A DNA stretch of 64,000 nucleotides from Flavobacterium sp. 9R (GCF_902506345.1 NZ_LR733413.1:2069892-2133891); one strand, 5' to 3'. Shown: positions 35,104 through 43,431, counted from the first letter of the stretch. Numbers and translations are program-made. The notes: generated by a model not told the origin, from the sequence alone.

Positions 35104-36426
35104 TTATTTTGCCTTTTCTGCTGCTGGTACGTAATCTAAAACTAATCGTTGATTTGGGTTTAAATACTTTTTGGCAACGTCTCTAATTTCTTCTCTTGTG
35201 ATAGAGTGAATCATTTCTATTTCTGTATTGATTAGGTTGATATCACCATACAATAAATAATAGCTAGCCAAATTTTCAGCAATTCCCTCAATAGAAGCAT
35301 TAGAGCTCACAAAATTGTTGTCGAACTTGTTTTGCAGTTTTTGATAATCTTTCTCAGAAATTAATTCGGTTTGCAATTTTGTTATTTCTTCATCAATTTC
35401 TTTTAAGATATCTGTTGGGGAATTTTGTCCCATTGGTAAACCATACAAAATATACATTCCGTAATCTTCTTGACTGTTGCTAAAAGCACCTACTTGTAGT
35501 GCAATTTTTTTGTCGTCTACAATTTTCTTGTACAATTTAGAGCTTTTACCATCGCTTAAATAAGAAGAAATAAGGTCTAAAACGCGTGCATCTCTAGTTT
35601 TCATTGAAGGCGTTCTGTAAGCCGCAACAATAGCTGGAATTTGAATGTTGTTGTCTTCAAATCTAGCTTTTATAGTTTCGGTTATAGGTTCTTCGATGAA
35701 TTGTTCTCTTTTAATTGGAGCTCCTTTAGGAATTGTTCCAAAATACTGTGCAATCCATTTTTTGGCTTGGTCTTTTTTGAAATCGCCAGCTACTACCAAA
35801 ACAGCATTGTTTGGGATATAGAATTTTTTGTTGAACGCTTGAAATTCTTCTAAAGTGGCAGCGTCTAAATGTTCCATAGAACCGATTGTTGCCCAACGGT
35901 AAGGGTGTTTTTTGAACAGGTTTTCTTTTACTACCGCTTGAAATCTACCATAAGGTTGGTTGTCCATTCGGGTTCTTTTTTCCTCTTTTACTACCTCGTT
36001 TTGTGTATCTACACCAATTTTGTTGATTACTGGATGCAATAATCTTTCGGATTCCATCCAAAGGGCTAATTCTAAATTGTTTGATGGAAAAACTTCATAA
36101 TAATAGGTTCTATCGTCTGAAGTATTAGCGTTGTTTACACCTCCGTTGGCAGTTACAATCTTGAACCATTCTCCACGTTTGATGTTTTCGGTTCCTTCAA
36201 ATAACAAATGCTCAAAAAAGTGAGCAAAACCAGTACGGTCTGGTCTTTCATCTTTAGAACCTACGTGGTACATTACTGAAGTGATTGCTACAGGAGCAGA
36301 CGGGTCTTGGTGTAAAATGACATGCATTCCATTGTCTAAGTCGTACTCTTCAAACGCTACTTTTTGAGCCGAGGCAACGCCTCCAAGCATCAATACGCTA
36401 CTCAAAGCCATTATTGTTTTTTTCAT
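35104..36426 (-). CDS. M16 family zinc metallopeptidase, catalytic subunit
   Basis: The 440-residue exported protein has a signal peptide (MKKTIMALSSVLMLGGVASA). It has the inverted zinc motif HFFEH (in GFAHFFEHLLFEGTENI) and a downstream Glu ligand in ELALWMESERLLHPV...NEVVKEEKRTRMDNQ. It is expected to degrade or process peptides in the periplasm with the adjacent inactive partner. The two genes are separated by 6 bp. Confidence 0.92.
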   Translation of the reverse strand: MKKTIMALSSVLMLGGVASAQKVAFEEYDLDNGMHVILHQDPSAPVAITSVMYHVGSKDERPDRTGFAHFFEHLLFEGTENIKRGEWFKIVTANGGVNNANTSDDRTYYYEVFPSNNLELALWMESERLLHPVINKIGVDTQNEVVKEEKRTRMDNQPYGRFQAVVKENLFKKHPYRWATIGSMEHLDAATLEEFQAFNKKFYIPNNAVLVVAGDFKKDQAKKWIAQYFGTIPKGAPIKREQFIEEPITETIKARFEDNNIQIPAIVAAYRTPSMKTRDARVLDLISSYLSDGKSSKLYKKIVDDKKIALQVGAFSNSQEDYGMYILYGLPMGQNSPTDILKEIDEEITKLQTELISEKDYQKLQNKFDNNFVSSNASIEGIAENLASYYLLYGDINLINTEIEMIHSITREEIRDVAKKYLNPNQRLVLDYVPAAEKAK

Positions 36427-36615
36427 AAAGATTATTAAAATTTTGTTGTTGCATTAGTTTAGGTTTCATAAAATATGTTACATCAAATGTACTTTATTTT
36501 AGGAGTTCTTGTAAATAGAATCTTGTTTTTGCATGATTTTAACATTAGTTCAAACAGTGTAAATGACCTAAAAATCAGAGGGTAATAGGGATTGAAATAT
36601 TTTTTGGACATTAGA

Positions 36616-36645
36616 TTGCAGGATTAATTTTTAGTTGTATATTTG
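36616..36645 (+). promoter_or_regulatory. Bacteroidota-type promoter of rplU-rpmA
   Basis: TTG at 36616-36618 and TATATTTG at 36638-36645 are spaced 19 bp, a full match to the -33/-7 consensus. The predicted start falls in the A-rich leader before rplU. Confidence 0.78.
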
Positions 36646-36675
36646 CAACCTTAAAAATCAATAAATCAATTTGGT

Positions 36676-37104
36676 ATGTATGCAATCGTAGAGATAGCAG
36701 GGCAACAATTTAAAGTAAGCAAAGACTTAAAGGTTTATGTTCACCGTTTGGCTAATGAAGAAGGTTCAAAAGTTTCTTTTGACAAAGTTCTTTTATTAGA
36801 CGATAATGGAAATGTAACTTTAGGCGCCCCAGCTATAGAAGGTGCTTCAGTAGAAGCTAAAGTGTTACAACACTTAAAAGGAGATAAAGTTATCGTTTTC
36901 AAAAAGAAAAGAAGAAAAGGATACAAAAAAAGAAATGGTCACAGACAATATCTTACTCAAATTGTAATTGAAGGTATTACTGCATCTGGAACAGCTAAAA
37001 AAGCAGCTCCAAAAAAAGCAGCTGTTGAAGCTACAACTGAAGAAGCGCCAGCTCCTAAAGTAAAAAAAGCTCCAAAAGCTAAAAAAGAAGATACAAAAGA
37101 ATAA
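36676..37104 (+). CDS. rplU: 50S ribosomal protein L21 with basic C-terminal tail
   Basis: The first about 100 residues are the L21 fold (MYAIVEIAGQQFKVSKDLKV...VIVFKKKRRKGYKKRNGHRQYLTQIVIEGI). Residues about 105-142 form an Ala/Lys-rich tail (KKAAPKKAAVEATTEEAPAP...) absent from the E. coli protein but common in Bacteroidota. It is upstream of rpmA in the conserved L21-L27 operon. Confidence 0.95.
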   Translation: MYAIVEIAGQQFKVSKDLKVYVHRLANEEGSKVSFDKVLLLDDNGNVTLGAPAIEGASVEAKVLQHLKGDKVIVFKKKRRKGYKKRNGHRQYLTQIVIEGITASGTAKKAAPKKAAVEATTEEAPAPKVKKAPKAKKEDTKE

Positions 37105-37128
37105 TAACAATATTAAAACCAATACGTC

Positions 37129-37389
37129 ATGGCTCACAAGAAAGGTGTCGGTAGTTCTAAGAATGGTAGAGAATCAGAATCAAAACGTTTAGGCGTTAAG
37201 ATTTTTGGTGGTCAAGCTGCTATTGCTGGGAACATCATCGTAAGACAAAGAGGTTCTAAACACAATCCAGGTGCTAATGTTTACATTAGTAAAGATCATA
37301 CTTTACACGCTAAAGTTGATGGAGTTGTGAAGTTCCAAAAGAAAAAAGATAATAAATCATACGTTTCTGTACTTCCATTTGAAGCATAA
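37129..37389 (+). CDS. rpmA: 50S ribosomal protein L27
   Basis: The 86-residue product begins [20 protein letters not shown], the peptidyl-transferase-centre tail of L27, with the conserved [15 protein letters not shown] core. There is no cleavable N-terminal extension of the Firmicutes type. It is 24 bp after rplU. Confidence 0.96.
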   Translation: MAHKKGVGSSKNGRESESKRLGVKIFGGQAAIAGNIIVRQRGSKHNPGANVYISKDHTLHAKVDGVVKFQKKKDNKSYVSVLPFEA

Positions 37390-37411
37390 GAAATAGGATT
37401 ATAATTATTAC

Positions 37412-37442
37412 AAAGCCTGTCAATCAAGAATTGACAGGCTTT
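37412..37442. terminator. Bidirectional terminator (rpmA and patatin gene)
   Basis: A perfect 13-bp stem (AAAGCCTGTCAAT 37412-37424, ATTGACAGGCTTT 37430-37442) with a 5-nt loop is flanked by A/T runs. Confidence 0.9.
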
Positions 37443-37448
37443 TCTTTT

Positions 37449-39818
37449 TTATGATGGATTGAATAATAATCCAATGCTGAAAAACAATTTTATCTTATTA
37501 TTGTTCACCCAAGAGGTATCAAAAATGATAGGTCCTAAAAAGGTGTTGTACGAAATGGTAGCGCCGCTTGACAGTAACATGCTTGTGGCATCTTGATCTT
37601 GCCATTTTCCTTTTGGTGCATAAAAATTTCTCTTGAAATCATTGAAGTCTTGAAAGCCGACAGCAGCAACATCAACATGTGGGATTAAATAGATTTTGGA
37701 GGCAAGATTAGTTTGTAAACTTAGGTTTACTTTTATGAATTGACTGACATTGAGTTCGTTTTCTTGTAAACCTGCAAATGTTACGCTGTTTTTCAAAGGA
37801 TTTGGTGTGTAGCCTCCAATGAAGTATTTAGATGCATATCCAAACTGAGCGGTAGAAATTTGATTAGATTGTATTTTATCTTCAAACAATAGCCCTGCAC
37901 TAGCTTCCATAATAAGAACTTTATTTTTTATCGGAATTCTATTTTCGTAGCTAAAGTTGAATTTTGTAAAGGGATTAAGGCTGCCGCTATAGTTTTGAGC
38001 ACTATTGTTGGCATAGTTTATGTCAACATCTTGGCGAATCGAACGAGATAAGGCTACTTGTAGTTTGTTACCTGTTGAGGCAAAAAATACTTTGTTTAAA
38101 TTATCCGTATGATAATGAACATCCATTTCTATTTGGTTGAGGTAGTAGCTTCTTAACGTGAAGATAGTATTAAAGCCTGGATCTGTTTTTGGGCGCAAAT
38201 GGGTATAATGATAGTTGAGTCCGAAGCCAAAATAGTTTTTTAAAGAATTGATGTTTCTATTGATTTGGTTCTCAAAATGAAAGGCATTGAATTGGAGATT
38301 GTCTGCTTTTTTACGTTGTATAAAAACATCTTGAGTAAGGCGCTGACCATAAGCTTCTGAGCGCCACCACCAATTTTTTTCTTGACCAAATATTTTTTGG
38401 TATTGCAATCTTATTCTAGGTTGTTGCGCAATATCACCAGTAACTAAAATTCGAGACGACTCTCCTAATAAATTCCTTCCAGTATAATTTATGATGGCGC
38501 CAAAGCCTCTAAAAGTGTCAAAATGTAGCGAGGCTTTCATTTGGCTTTTGTAATATTCAGAGGCGTTGAGTTGTAGATGAGTTTTGTTGTCTTTTGAAAA
38601 AGTGGTGTAATTGATTTGATTGAACAGATTAGTTCCCATTGCTTTTCTAATTCCTTCGGCAATGTCTTCAATAGTATATTTGTTGTTTGTTTCTATACCA
38701 GCACGTTTTTTAACTAATTCAAGATTAGCGTCGCTAAAGTTGTTGTAAAGAATAGTGTCTAATACAAATGCTCTATCTAAAATAGGAAGTTGCGGTTTTG
38801 TCGTAGGGAAAGTTTTTAGTTTTTCGGCTAATGCTACCAAGGCTCGGATGTTTTGGTTTGTAGCAACTTTGCCTTCTTTATAAATTTCTTTACTGGCATT
38901 AAAATCACCAGTAGAATAAGTTAAATTAGGATAATGGCTAAATAATATATCGCAGAGTTTTTTGTTTTTTTCATTCTTTAAATTACTTGTAAGCATAGTC
39001 GATTGAAAAATAAGCGTCGAAAGATTTTCTAGTTTTTCAATAGTTACTTTATCGTCTCCTACATCGCTCCCAATAATGATATCGGCACCCATATTTTTGG
39101 CAATATCAGTGGGGAAATTGTCTAGCATTCCGCCATCTACCAAAATGGTGTTTTGGTAAGGTACTGGTTTGAATACACCTGGAATAGACATACTTGCTCT
39201 CATTGCTAAGCCAATGGAACCTTCGCCAAGAATGACTGTTTTTCCATTCAAAATGTCAGTGGCTACTGCTCGATATGGAATCGGTAATTTGTCGAAATTA
39301 GAAACGTTATAGGCGGGATAAGTGATTAGCGAAATGAATTCTCTAAGATTTTGGTCATTTAATAAGGAGGATTTAATGACAGGTTTGTAATTTTTCACAT
39401 CGATGTCTATTAAATAGCGACTGAATTCGCCCATTTCCTCTACGCTAACGTTGTTTAGGGAAACCTTTCCGCCTAACAATTCGTCCCAACGAGTACTATT
39501 AGCAATTTTGGCAATACTGTCACCGGAATAACCCATGGCGTATAATCCTCCCACAACACTTCCCATACTAGTTCCAATAACCAAATCAGGTACGATGCCC
39601 AGCGAATCGAGAGCTTGAATCACAGGAATATGCGCAATTCCTTTGGCTCCGCCACCACTAAGAACTAAAGCTACTTTTGGTTTTTTATTCTGTGAAAAAT
39701 GATGTTGCGGTACTGTCAATAACACAATCAATAAGAAAAAAGACAGCCAATGTGACTTGAAAGTAAACTTGTTCAAAGGATAAAAATCGATTCTAAAGTG
39801 CTCTTTTTTTTGTTTCAT
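37449..39818 (-). CDS. Patatin-like phospholipase fused to an outer-membrane beta-barrel (PlpD type)
   Basis: The 789-residue protein has a signal segment (about 24-42). A patatin domain follows: the oxyanion motif GGGAKG at 55-60, nucleophile Ser84 in GTSMG, and catalytic Asp in VDGGMLDNFP. After it comes a POTRA-like region (IEDIAEGIRKAMGTNLFNQINYT) and a Omp85/BamA-type C-terminal barrel ending in GLLFNPS. This architecture is that of type Vd autotransporter-like phospholipases such as PlpD. It is expected to be anchored in the outer membrane and to release the hydrolase domain or display it at the surface. It stands alone. Confidence 0.9.
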   Translation of the reverse strand: MKQKKEHFRIDFYPLNKFTFKSHWLSFFLLIVLLTVPQHHFSQNKKPKVALVLSGGGAKGIAHIPVIQALDSLGIVPDLVIGTSMGSVVGGLYAMGYSGDSIAKIANSTRWDELLGGKVSLNNVSVEEMGEFSRYLIDIDVKNYKPVIKSSLLNDQNLREFISLITYPAYNVSNFDKLPIPYRAVATDILNGKTVILGEGSIGLAMRASMSIPGVFKPVPYQNTILVDGGMLDNFPTDIAKNMGADIIIGSDVGDDKVTIEKLENLSTLIFQSTMLTSNLKNEKNKKLCDILFSHYPNLTYSTGDFNASKEIYKEGKVATNQNIRALVALAEKLKTFPTTKPQLPILDRAFVLDTILYNNFSDANLELVKKRAGIETNNKYTIEDIAEGIRKAMGTNLFNQINYTTFSKDNKTHLQLNASEYYKSQMKASLHFDTFRGFGAIINYTGRNLLGESSRILVTGDIAQQPRIRLQYQKIFGQEKNWWWRSEAYGQRLTQDVFIQRKKADNLQFNAFHFENQINRNINSLKNYFGFGLNYHYTHLRPKTDPGFNTIFTLRSYYLNQIEMDVHYHTDNLNKVFFASTGNKLQVALSRSIRQDVDINYANNSAQNYSGSLNPFTKFNFSYENRIPIKNKVLIMEASAGLLFEDKIQSNQISTAQFGYASKYFIGGYTPNPLKNSVTFAGLQENELNVSQFIKVNLSLQTNLASKIYLIPHVDVAAVGFQDFNDFKRNFYAPKGKWQDQDATSMLLSSGATISYNTFLGPIIFDTSWVNNNKIKLFFSIGLLFNPS

Positions 39819-40157
39819 ATTTTGGAGGCCAATAAGTTAGCGAACTCATTCTTTTTGTTGCCTTCTAAAATACTAAATTAGAACAAGAAACAAACGTTCT
39901 TCTTTTGTTAAAGTTTTGAGTGCTTGATGGTTGATGAATCTTGGTGTTTTTTATAATCAATTTCTTTTGGTTAAAAGAAATTGAAAAGGTTTCTTAGAAA
40001 AAAGTATTGGAAAAGGAAACCCTCACAGTACAACTGAATTTAGTTCAGTTTTCTGCAAGGGTTTGTTTGTAGTCTAAGTGATTTGGAAAAGTTTACTCAA
40101 AAGTTGCGTTTTCCTGAAAACAAGTTATTTATAATATCCTAAAATAGAAATGATAAT
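39819..40157. other. Gene-free interval with an elongated terminator-like hairpin
   Basis: The 339-bp gap between two minus-strand genes has no credible frame. At 40017-40063 AAACCCTCACAG and TGCAAGGGTTT surround a second hairpin (ACTGAA 40033-40038, TTCAGT 40044-40049). The outer arms share their sequence with the terminators at 41656 and 43408. Confidence 0.55.
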
Positions 40158-40505
40158 TTACTGTTGGTCAAGTTTTTTAGTCATTGTAAAACCAATAAAT
40201 AATGCGGCACCAGCCATTGTGAAAATAGTTGCAGGATATAATGCGCTTTCATTTAAGGAAGTGTATGTCGAAAGTAACAATGCTATAAATACGCCTATAC
40301 CTATACCCATAAGTAATAATGCCAAGTTTAAAAGTATTATTTTTGAAAATGAGGTTGAGCTTTTATCTCTGCCCATAAAAATGCTTGCATCAATACCTTT
40401 TTCGATAAGTGCCAAACGTTCTTTGTTTCTTGTTGATAGATAAAGGTAAATAATACCGAAAATTGCTAAGAACAAGCTGATTGGAATTAAAATTTCTGCG
40501 ATCAT
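40158..40505 (-). CDS. DUF6249-type membrane protein
   Basis: The ATG at 40505 (MIAEILIPISLFLAIFGIIYLYL) gives 115 residues with three hydrophobic segments. A short conserved-looking cytoplasmic part, STRNKERLALIEKGIDASIF, is the DUF6249 pattern. It is divergent from the ECF sigma gene and preceded by a mirror-image ECF-type promoter, so it is probably a target of that sigma factor. Function unknown. Confidence 0.75.
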   Translation of the reverse strand: MIAEILIPISLFLAIFGIIYLYLSTRNKERLALIEKGIDASIFMGRDKSSTSFSKIILLNLALLLMGIGIGVFIALLLSTYTSLNESALYPATIFTMAGAALFIGFTMTKKLDQQ

Positions 40506-40547
40506 AATTTTTTTGATTTTAAATTGATTAATGTATTTGTTAGCTAT

Positions 40548-40573
40548 GACGACGCTGTTTAAGATTAGGTTAC
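40548..40573 (-). promoter_or_regulatory. ECF-type promoter of the DUF6249 gene
   Basis: On the minus strand GTAACC (40573-40568) and GTCGTC (40553-40548) are separated by exactly 14 bp. The predicted start is about 36 nt from the gene's ATG. It is the same motif and spacing as the promoter of the divergent sigma gene. Confidence 0.65.
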
Positions 40574-40608
40574 ACATTTTTTGAAAAAAATATTTCTTGC
40601 GTTTTATT

Positions 40609-40634
40609 GTAACCTATAGCAAAGACTTGTCGTC
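40609..40634 (+). promoter_or_regulatory. ECF-type promoter of the sigma factor gene (autoregulation)
   Basis: GTAACC at 40609-40614 and GTCGTC at 40629-40634 are separated by 14 bp, typical of -35 (AAC) and -10 (CGTC) boxes of ECF sigma factors. The predicted start lies only about 5 nt before ATG 40645, so the mRNA would be almost leaderless. Confidence 0.65.
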
Positions 40635-40644
40635 TGATGTAAAT

Positions 40645-41235
40645 ATGAACAGTTTTAAAGAGCAATACTATATTACTAAAATCCTCGAAGGTGACTCGAA
40701 TGCATTTGCTGTATTGGTCGATCAATACAAAGATTTGGTCTTTTCGTTGTCTTTGAAAATGCTTAAAAATAGGGAAGAAGCCGAGGAAGCTGCTCAGGAT
40801 ACTTTTGTAAAAGTGTTTAAGTCACTTAATAATTTTAAAGGGGATTCAAAATTTTCAACTTGGATTTACAAAGTAACTTATAATACTTGTTTAGATCAAC
40901 TCAAAAAGAACAAAAGAGTGCAGGATACGATTCCGATAGATGATTTTTCTGAGAATCAAATACAAAACTTAGAAAATGTTTTGGATGCTATCGATGAAAG
41001 AGATCGAAATAAAATGATTCAGGATTGTATTCATTTGTTGCCGAGCGAAGAAGCTTTTTTATTGATCTTGTTTTATTTTGAAGAACAATCTTTGGAGGAA
41101 ATTTCAAAGATTATAGATTGTACTGCCAATAATGTTAAAGTGAAACTTTATAGAAGCAGAAAAAAAATTGCTTCTATTTTAAAAATGCGTTTAGAACCCG
41201 AAATACTTGAATGTTATGGAAGCAAACGAAAATAA
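40645..41235 (+). CDS. ECF RNA polymerase sigma factor
   Basis: The ATG at 40645 (MNSFKEQYYITKILEGDSNAF) gives 196 residues. An in-frame TTG at 40597 would precede the promoter boxes and is rejected. Region 2 is seen in FAVLVDQYKDLVFSLSLKMLKNREEAEEAAQDTFVKVFKSL and FKGDSKFSTWIYKVTYNTCLDQLKK. Region 4 is in LLPSEEAFLLILFYFEEQSLEEISKIIDCTANNVKVKLYRSRKKI. The downstream membrane protein overlaps its end by 20 bp. Confidence 0.92.
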   Translation: MNSFKEQYYITKILEGDSNAFAVLVDQYKDLVFSLSLKMLKNREEAEEAAQDTFVKVFKSLNNFKGDSKFSTWIYKVTYNTCLDQLKKNKRVQDTIPIDDFSENQIQNLENVLDAIDERDRNKMIQDCIHLLPSEEAFLLILFYFEEQSLEEISKIIDCTANNVKVKLYRSRKKIASILKMRLEPEILECYGSKRK

Positions 41236-41620
41236 AGACCTAGAAAAATTAGTAGATAAGATGATGAGTGATCTAACTTTAGAATCACCTTCTATTGATT
41301 TTACTTCAAAAGTAATGGCTCAAGTTGCGGCAACAAAAGTAAGTGAGGTTACTTTGTATAAACCTTTAATTCCAAAATCAATATTTATAGCTGTTTTTGG
41401 ATTTACTTGTTTGTTGACAATTTATCTTTCTATTTATGGTGAAACGACACCCGAAAGTTGGTTGAATTTTATTAACTACGAAAAGTTATTCAATACTAGA
41501 TTATTGAAAGGATTTACAATTTCTACAATTTCGATGTATGCTATTGTGGCTTCTACAGTTATGTTTTGTATTCAAATAGGTTTTTTAAAAAATTACTTTA
41601 ACAAACGAATTGGAGTTTAA
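41216..41620 (+). CDS. Membrane protein, putative anti-sigma partner
   Basis: The 134-residue product from ATG 41216 has an acidic N-terminal region (MEANENKDLEKLVDKMMSDL) and two membrane segments (about 62-82 and 108-130). The overlap with the sigma gene is the usual arrangement for an anti-sigma factor. However, no zinc-binding HxxxCxxC motif is present. The anti-sigma role is inferred from position only. Confidence 0.7.
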   Translation: MEANENKDLEKLVDKMMSDLTLESPSIDFTSKVMAQVAATKVSEVTLYKPLIPKSIFIAVFGFTCLLTIYLSIYGETTPESWLNFINYEKLFNTRLLKGFTISTISMYAIVASTVMFCIQIGFLKNYFNKRIGV

Positions 41621-41655
41621 ATTATTTTATTGTTGAAATTGCCCAAAAAACAACA

Positions 41656-41679
41656 AACCCTCACAGTAATGTGAGGGTT
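41656..41679. terminator. Hairpin terminator between the sigma operon and the YoeB module
   Basis: AACCCTCAC (41656-41664) and GTGAGGGTT (41671-41679) make a perfect 9-bp stem with a 6-nt loop. It is positioned for both converging transcripts. Confidence 0.75.
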
Positions 41680-41733
41680 AATATATGCGCTATTTGATTT
41701 GGGTAAGGTTACCTTGTGTTGAAATTTAAATAG

Positions 41734-42015
41734 TTATTTGTCATTATAATGTCCTAAAGCAGAAATGATAATCACTACTACTTCGTGGTCAATAATTTCA
41801 TAAATTAATCGGTCTTTTTTGTTAATTTGTCTAGACCATACATTTTCGGTTTTGTATTTAAGTTTTTCAGGCTTACCAATTCCAGTTGTTGGATGTATTT
41901 CTAATTCCAGAAATATCTTTTCAATTTTTGAAATATCTGTTTTTTTACCTGACTTTTTTATTTTAGATAAATCAGCAAGGGCTTCTTTGCTTATTTCTAT
42001 TGTATATCTGCCCAT
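41734..42015 (-). CDS. Txe/YoeB family toxin
   Basis: The 93-residue RelE-superfamily protein has the YoeB/Txe signature HPTTGIGKPEKLKYKTENVWSRQINKKDRLIYEI and the terminal ALGHY. The C-terminal GHY provides the catalytic His/Tyr of the YoeB ribosome-dependent mRNA interferases. The gene overlaps the antitoxin gene by 19 bp. Confidence 0.9.
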   Translation of the reverse strand: MGRYTIEISKEALADLSKIKKSGKKTDISKIEKIFLELEIHPTTGIGKPEKLKYKTENVWSRQINKKDRLIYEIIDHEVVVIIISALGHYNDK

Positions 42016-42221
42016 ATATTTTTGGCATCTACTTTGGTGTAGTTTTCTTCTCTGTAGGTAGCATCTTGAAAATTTTTATGATGTTTTTCTAACCTTTCGA
42101 TTATCTCGGGATTTGTAATTTCATTATTTTGCTCAATTACTTCCACATCAAATGCTTTCAAAATTTTTTTGATGATGGCAATTTGAGAAATGTCTTTTAT
42201 GTTTACCGTTAATGTAGTCAT
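41997..42221 (-). CDS. Antitoxin partner of the YoeB-like toxin (DUF2683-like)
   Basis: The 74-residue protein begins MTTLTVNIKDISQIAIIKKILKAFDVEVIEQ, like small DUF2683-type antitoxins, and has a charged C-terminus (EENYTKVDAKNIWADI) suited to wrap the toxin. It is not a classic YefM/Phd-type antitoxin by sequence. Confidence 0.75.
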   Translation of the reverse strand: MTTLTVNIKDISQIAIIKKILKAFDVEVIEQNNEITNPEIIERLEKHHKNFQDATYREENYTKVDAKNIWADIQ

Positions 42222-42293
42222 TTTGATAAGTAATCAATTAAGATACAAAGATATAGAATATTTGAACTTATTGTTGTTTGTTTGATTGTTAAA

Positions 42294-42326
42294 AAAACTC
42301 CTAGACTTGGAAAGAATAGGAGTTTT
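42294..42326 (-). terminator. Terminator of the XRE operon
   Basis: AAAACTCCTA (42294-42303) and TAGGAGTTTT (42317-42326) form a perfect 10-bp stem. The A-run at 42291-42297 becomes the U-run on the minus strand. Confidence 0.82.
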
Positions 42327-42355
42327 GGTGTTTTGAGATTTCGAAAAAAGTATTT

Positions 42356-42670
42356 TTACTGATTAATTAATTCTTCTTGCTCAGTTCCAAACACTTTTAC
42401 CAAGAAATCTTTTATTGAAGGAGCGAGCATTTTGTATAGTTCAATTTTATTTTCGGGGACATCTTTTTCAGATATTGTCAAGAAATAAACAATTGCTTTT
42501 GGGACTTCTAAAGCTTCACAAATTTTTTCCAATGTTTCTGGGTTTGGTTCATAAACACCATTGATAATTTGTGATAATGCAGTTGGGCTTTTTCCAATTT
42601 TTTTAGAAAGTTCAATTTGTGTAATTCCTTTTTTCTTAATAATTGAACTAATTACTTCTCCTATTTTCAT
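42356..42670 (-). CDS. XRE-type helix-turn-helix regulator
   Basis: The 104-residue protein has the HTH at about 12-60 (IIKKKGITQIELSKKIGKSPTALSQIINGVYEPNPETLEKICEAL). The C-terminal tail is acidic and helical. It heads no visible target gene, but two small unknown genes lie directly upstream in the same direction, so it is probably part of a three-gene accessory cassette. Confidence 0.88.
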   Translation of the reverse strand: MKIGEVISSIIKKKGITQIELSKKIGKSPTALSQIINGVYEPNPETLEKICEALEVPKAIVYFLTISEKDVPENKIELYKMLAPSIKDFLVKVFGTEQEELINQ

Positions 42671-42685
42671 AATTTAATTTTATTG

Positions 42686-42865
42686 TCAAAAGAAATCAGA
42701 TATTATTTTTATTAAACAAGCAATAATCTCCAAAATTTTTAATTCTGTTTTGGCATTCGTTAATTCTTCTTTAATTTCTGATAATAATTTTTTATTTTCT
42801 TCTGATGTTTTTTCTGAAGCAATAGCTTCATTTATTTTTTCTATTATATGTTTCATCTGTTTCAT
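42686..42865 (-). CDS. 59-residue coiled-coil-like protein
   Basis: An open frame from ATG 42865 to TGA 42686-42688 encodes 59 residues starting MKQMKHIIEKINEAIASEKT. Heptad-like Leu/Ile spacing (NKKLLSEIKEELTNAKTEL) is followed by a hydrophobic C-terminal segment (KILEIIACLIKIISDFF) that may be a membrane tail. It lies 15 bp before the XRE gene. Function unknown; it fits a small membrane-tethered or toxin-like peptide. Confidence 0.5.
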   Translation of the reverse strand: MKQMKHIIEKINEAIASEKTSEENKKLLSEIKEELTNAKTELKILEIIACLIKIISDFF

Positions 42866-42881
42866 TGTATTAATATTATAA

Positions 42882-42898
42882 TGAGGTGCTTTACCTCA
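42882..42898 (-). other. Short hairpin between cassette genes
   Basis: TGAGGT (42882-42887) and ACCTCA (42893-42898) pair. It lies between the stop of the 145-residue gene and the 59-residue gene start. No U-run follows, so it may be a processing or attenuator site. Confidence 0.35.
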
Positions 42899-42904
42899 CT
42901 AATC

Positions 42905-43342
42905 CTAATTAAATACAATAACTGAATGTGTGTCGTCTAAGTTTTTGAAATTGAAACAACAAATTTTTCTAATCTGTTCTCTTTTATTTTGTAATAATTT
43001 TTTTCTAAGATTATTTATGTTTTTTAAAACTCCGGATAATGATTTAAACGATTTCTTAGATATTTCAAAAAGTGTTCTATTTATATAGTAGTTGTATAAT
43101 TGTTTGCTAAAGTTTGCATTAAAAGTATTATCATTAGAGAAAAGAAGCTCTTCTAATTCTTTTAATGAAAGATTGTCTAAGTACTTTTTGGTAGCTAGCC
43201 AATCGTCTTCTTCATAGAACAGTTTTTTCAAAACATCCAAAGAAGACTGGATATCCTTAAAGCTATTTTCCATAGCTAAAACTATAGCGTCAATGCTTTT
43301 TTGAAGTTTAAATGTATTGATGTAGAATTTGGTATTATTCAT
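42905..43342 (-). CDS. Unknown helical protein of accessory cassette
   Basis: The 145-residue, Lys/Asn/Leu-rich product (MNNTKFYINTFKLQKSIDAI...) is predicted to be mainly helical and has no recognised domain. Its Asn/Lys-rich codon use differs from neighbouring core genes, suggesting later acquisition. It is first of a minus-strand trio with the 59-residue peptide and the XRE regulator. Confidence 0.65.
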   Translation of the reverse strand: MNNTKFYINTFKLQKSIDAIVLAMENSFKDIQSSLDVLKKLFYEEDDWLATKKYLDNLSLKELEELLFSNDNTFNANFSKQLYNYYINRTLFEISKKSFKSLSGVLKNINNLRKKLLQNKREQIRKICCFNFKNLDDTHSVIVFN

Positions 43343-43407
43343 AAATGATTAATTATTAAGCTAATTTAAGTAAAACTTAAATAACAACCAAATTATTTTA
43401 ATAAAAA

Positions 43408-43431
43408 AACCCTCACATTTCTGCAAGGGTT
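43408..43431 (-). terminator. ahcY terminator with GAAA tetraloop
   Basis: On the minus strand AACCCTTGCA and TGTGAGGGTT form a 10-bp stem, including two G-U pairs, capped by GAAA and followed by a U-run. It shares the AACCCTCACA arm with the hairpins at 40017 and 41656. Confidence 0.88.
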
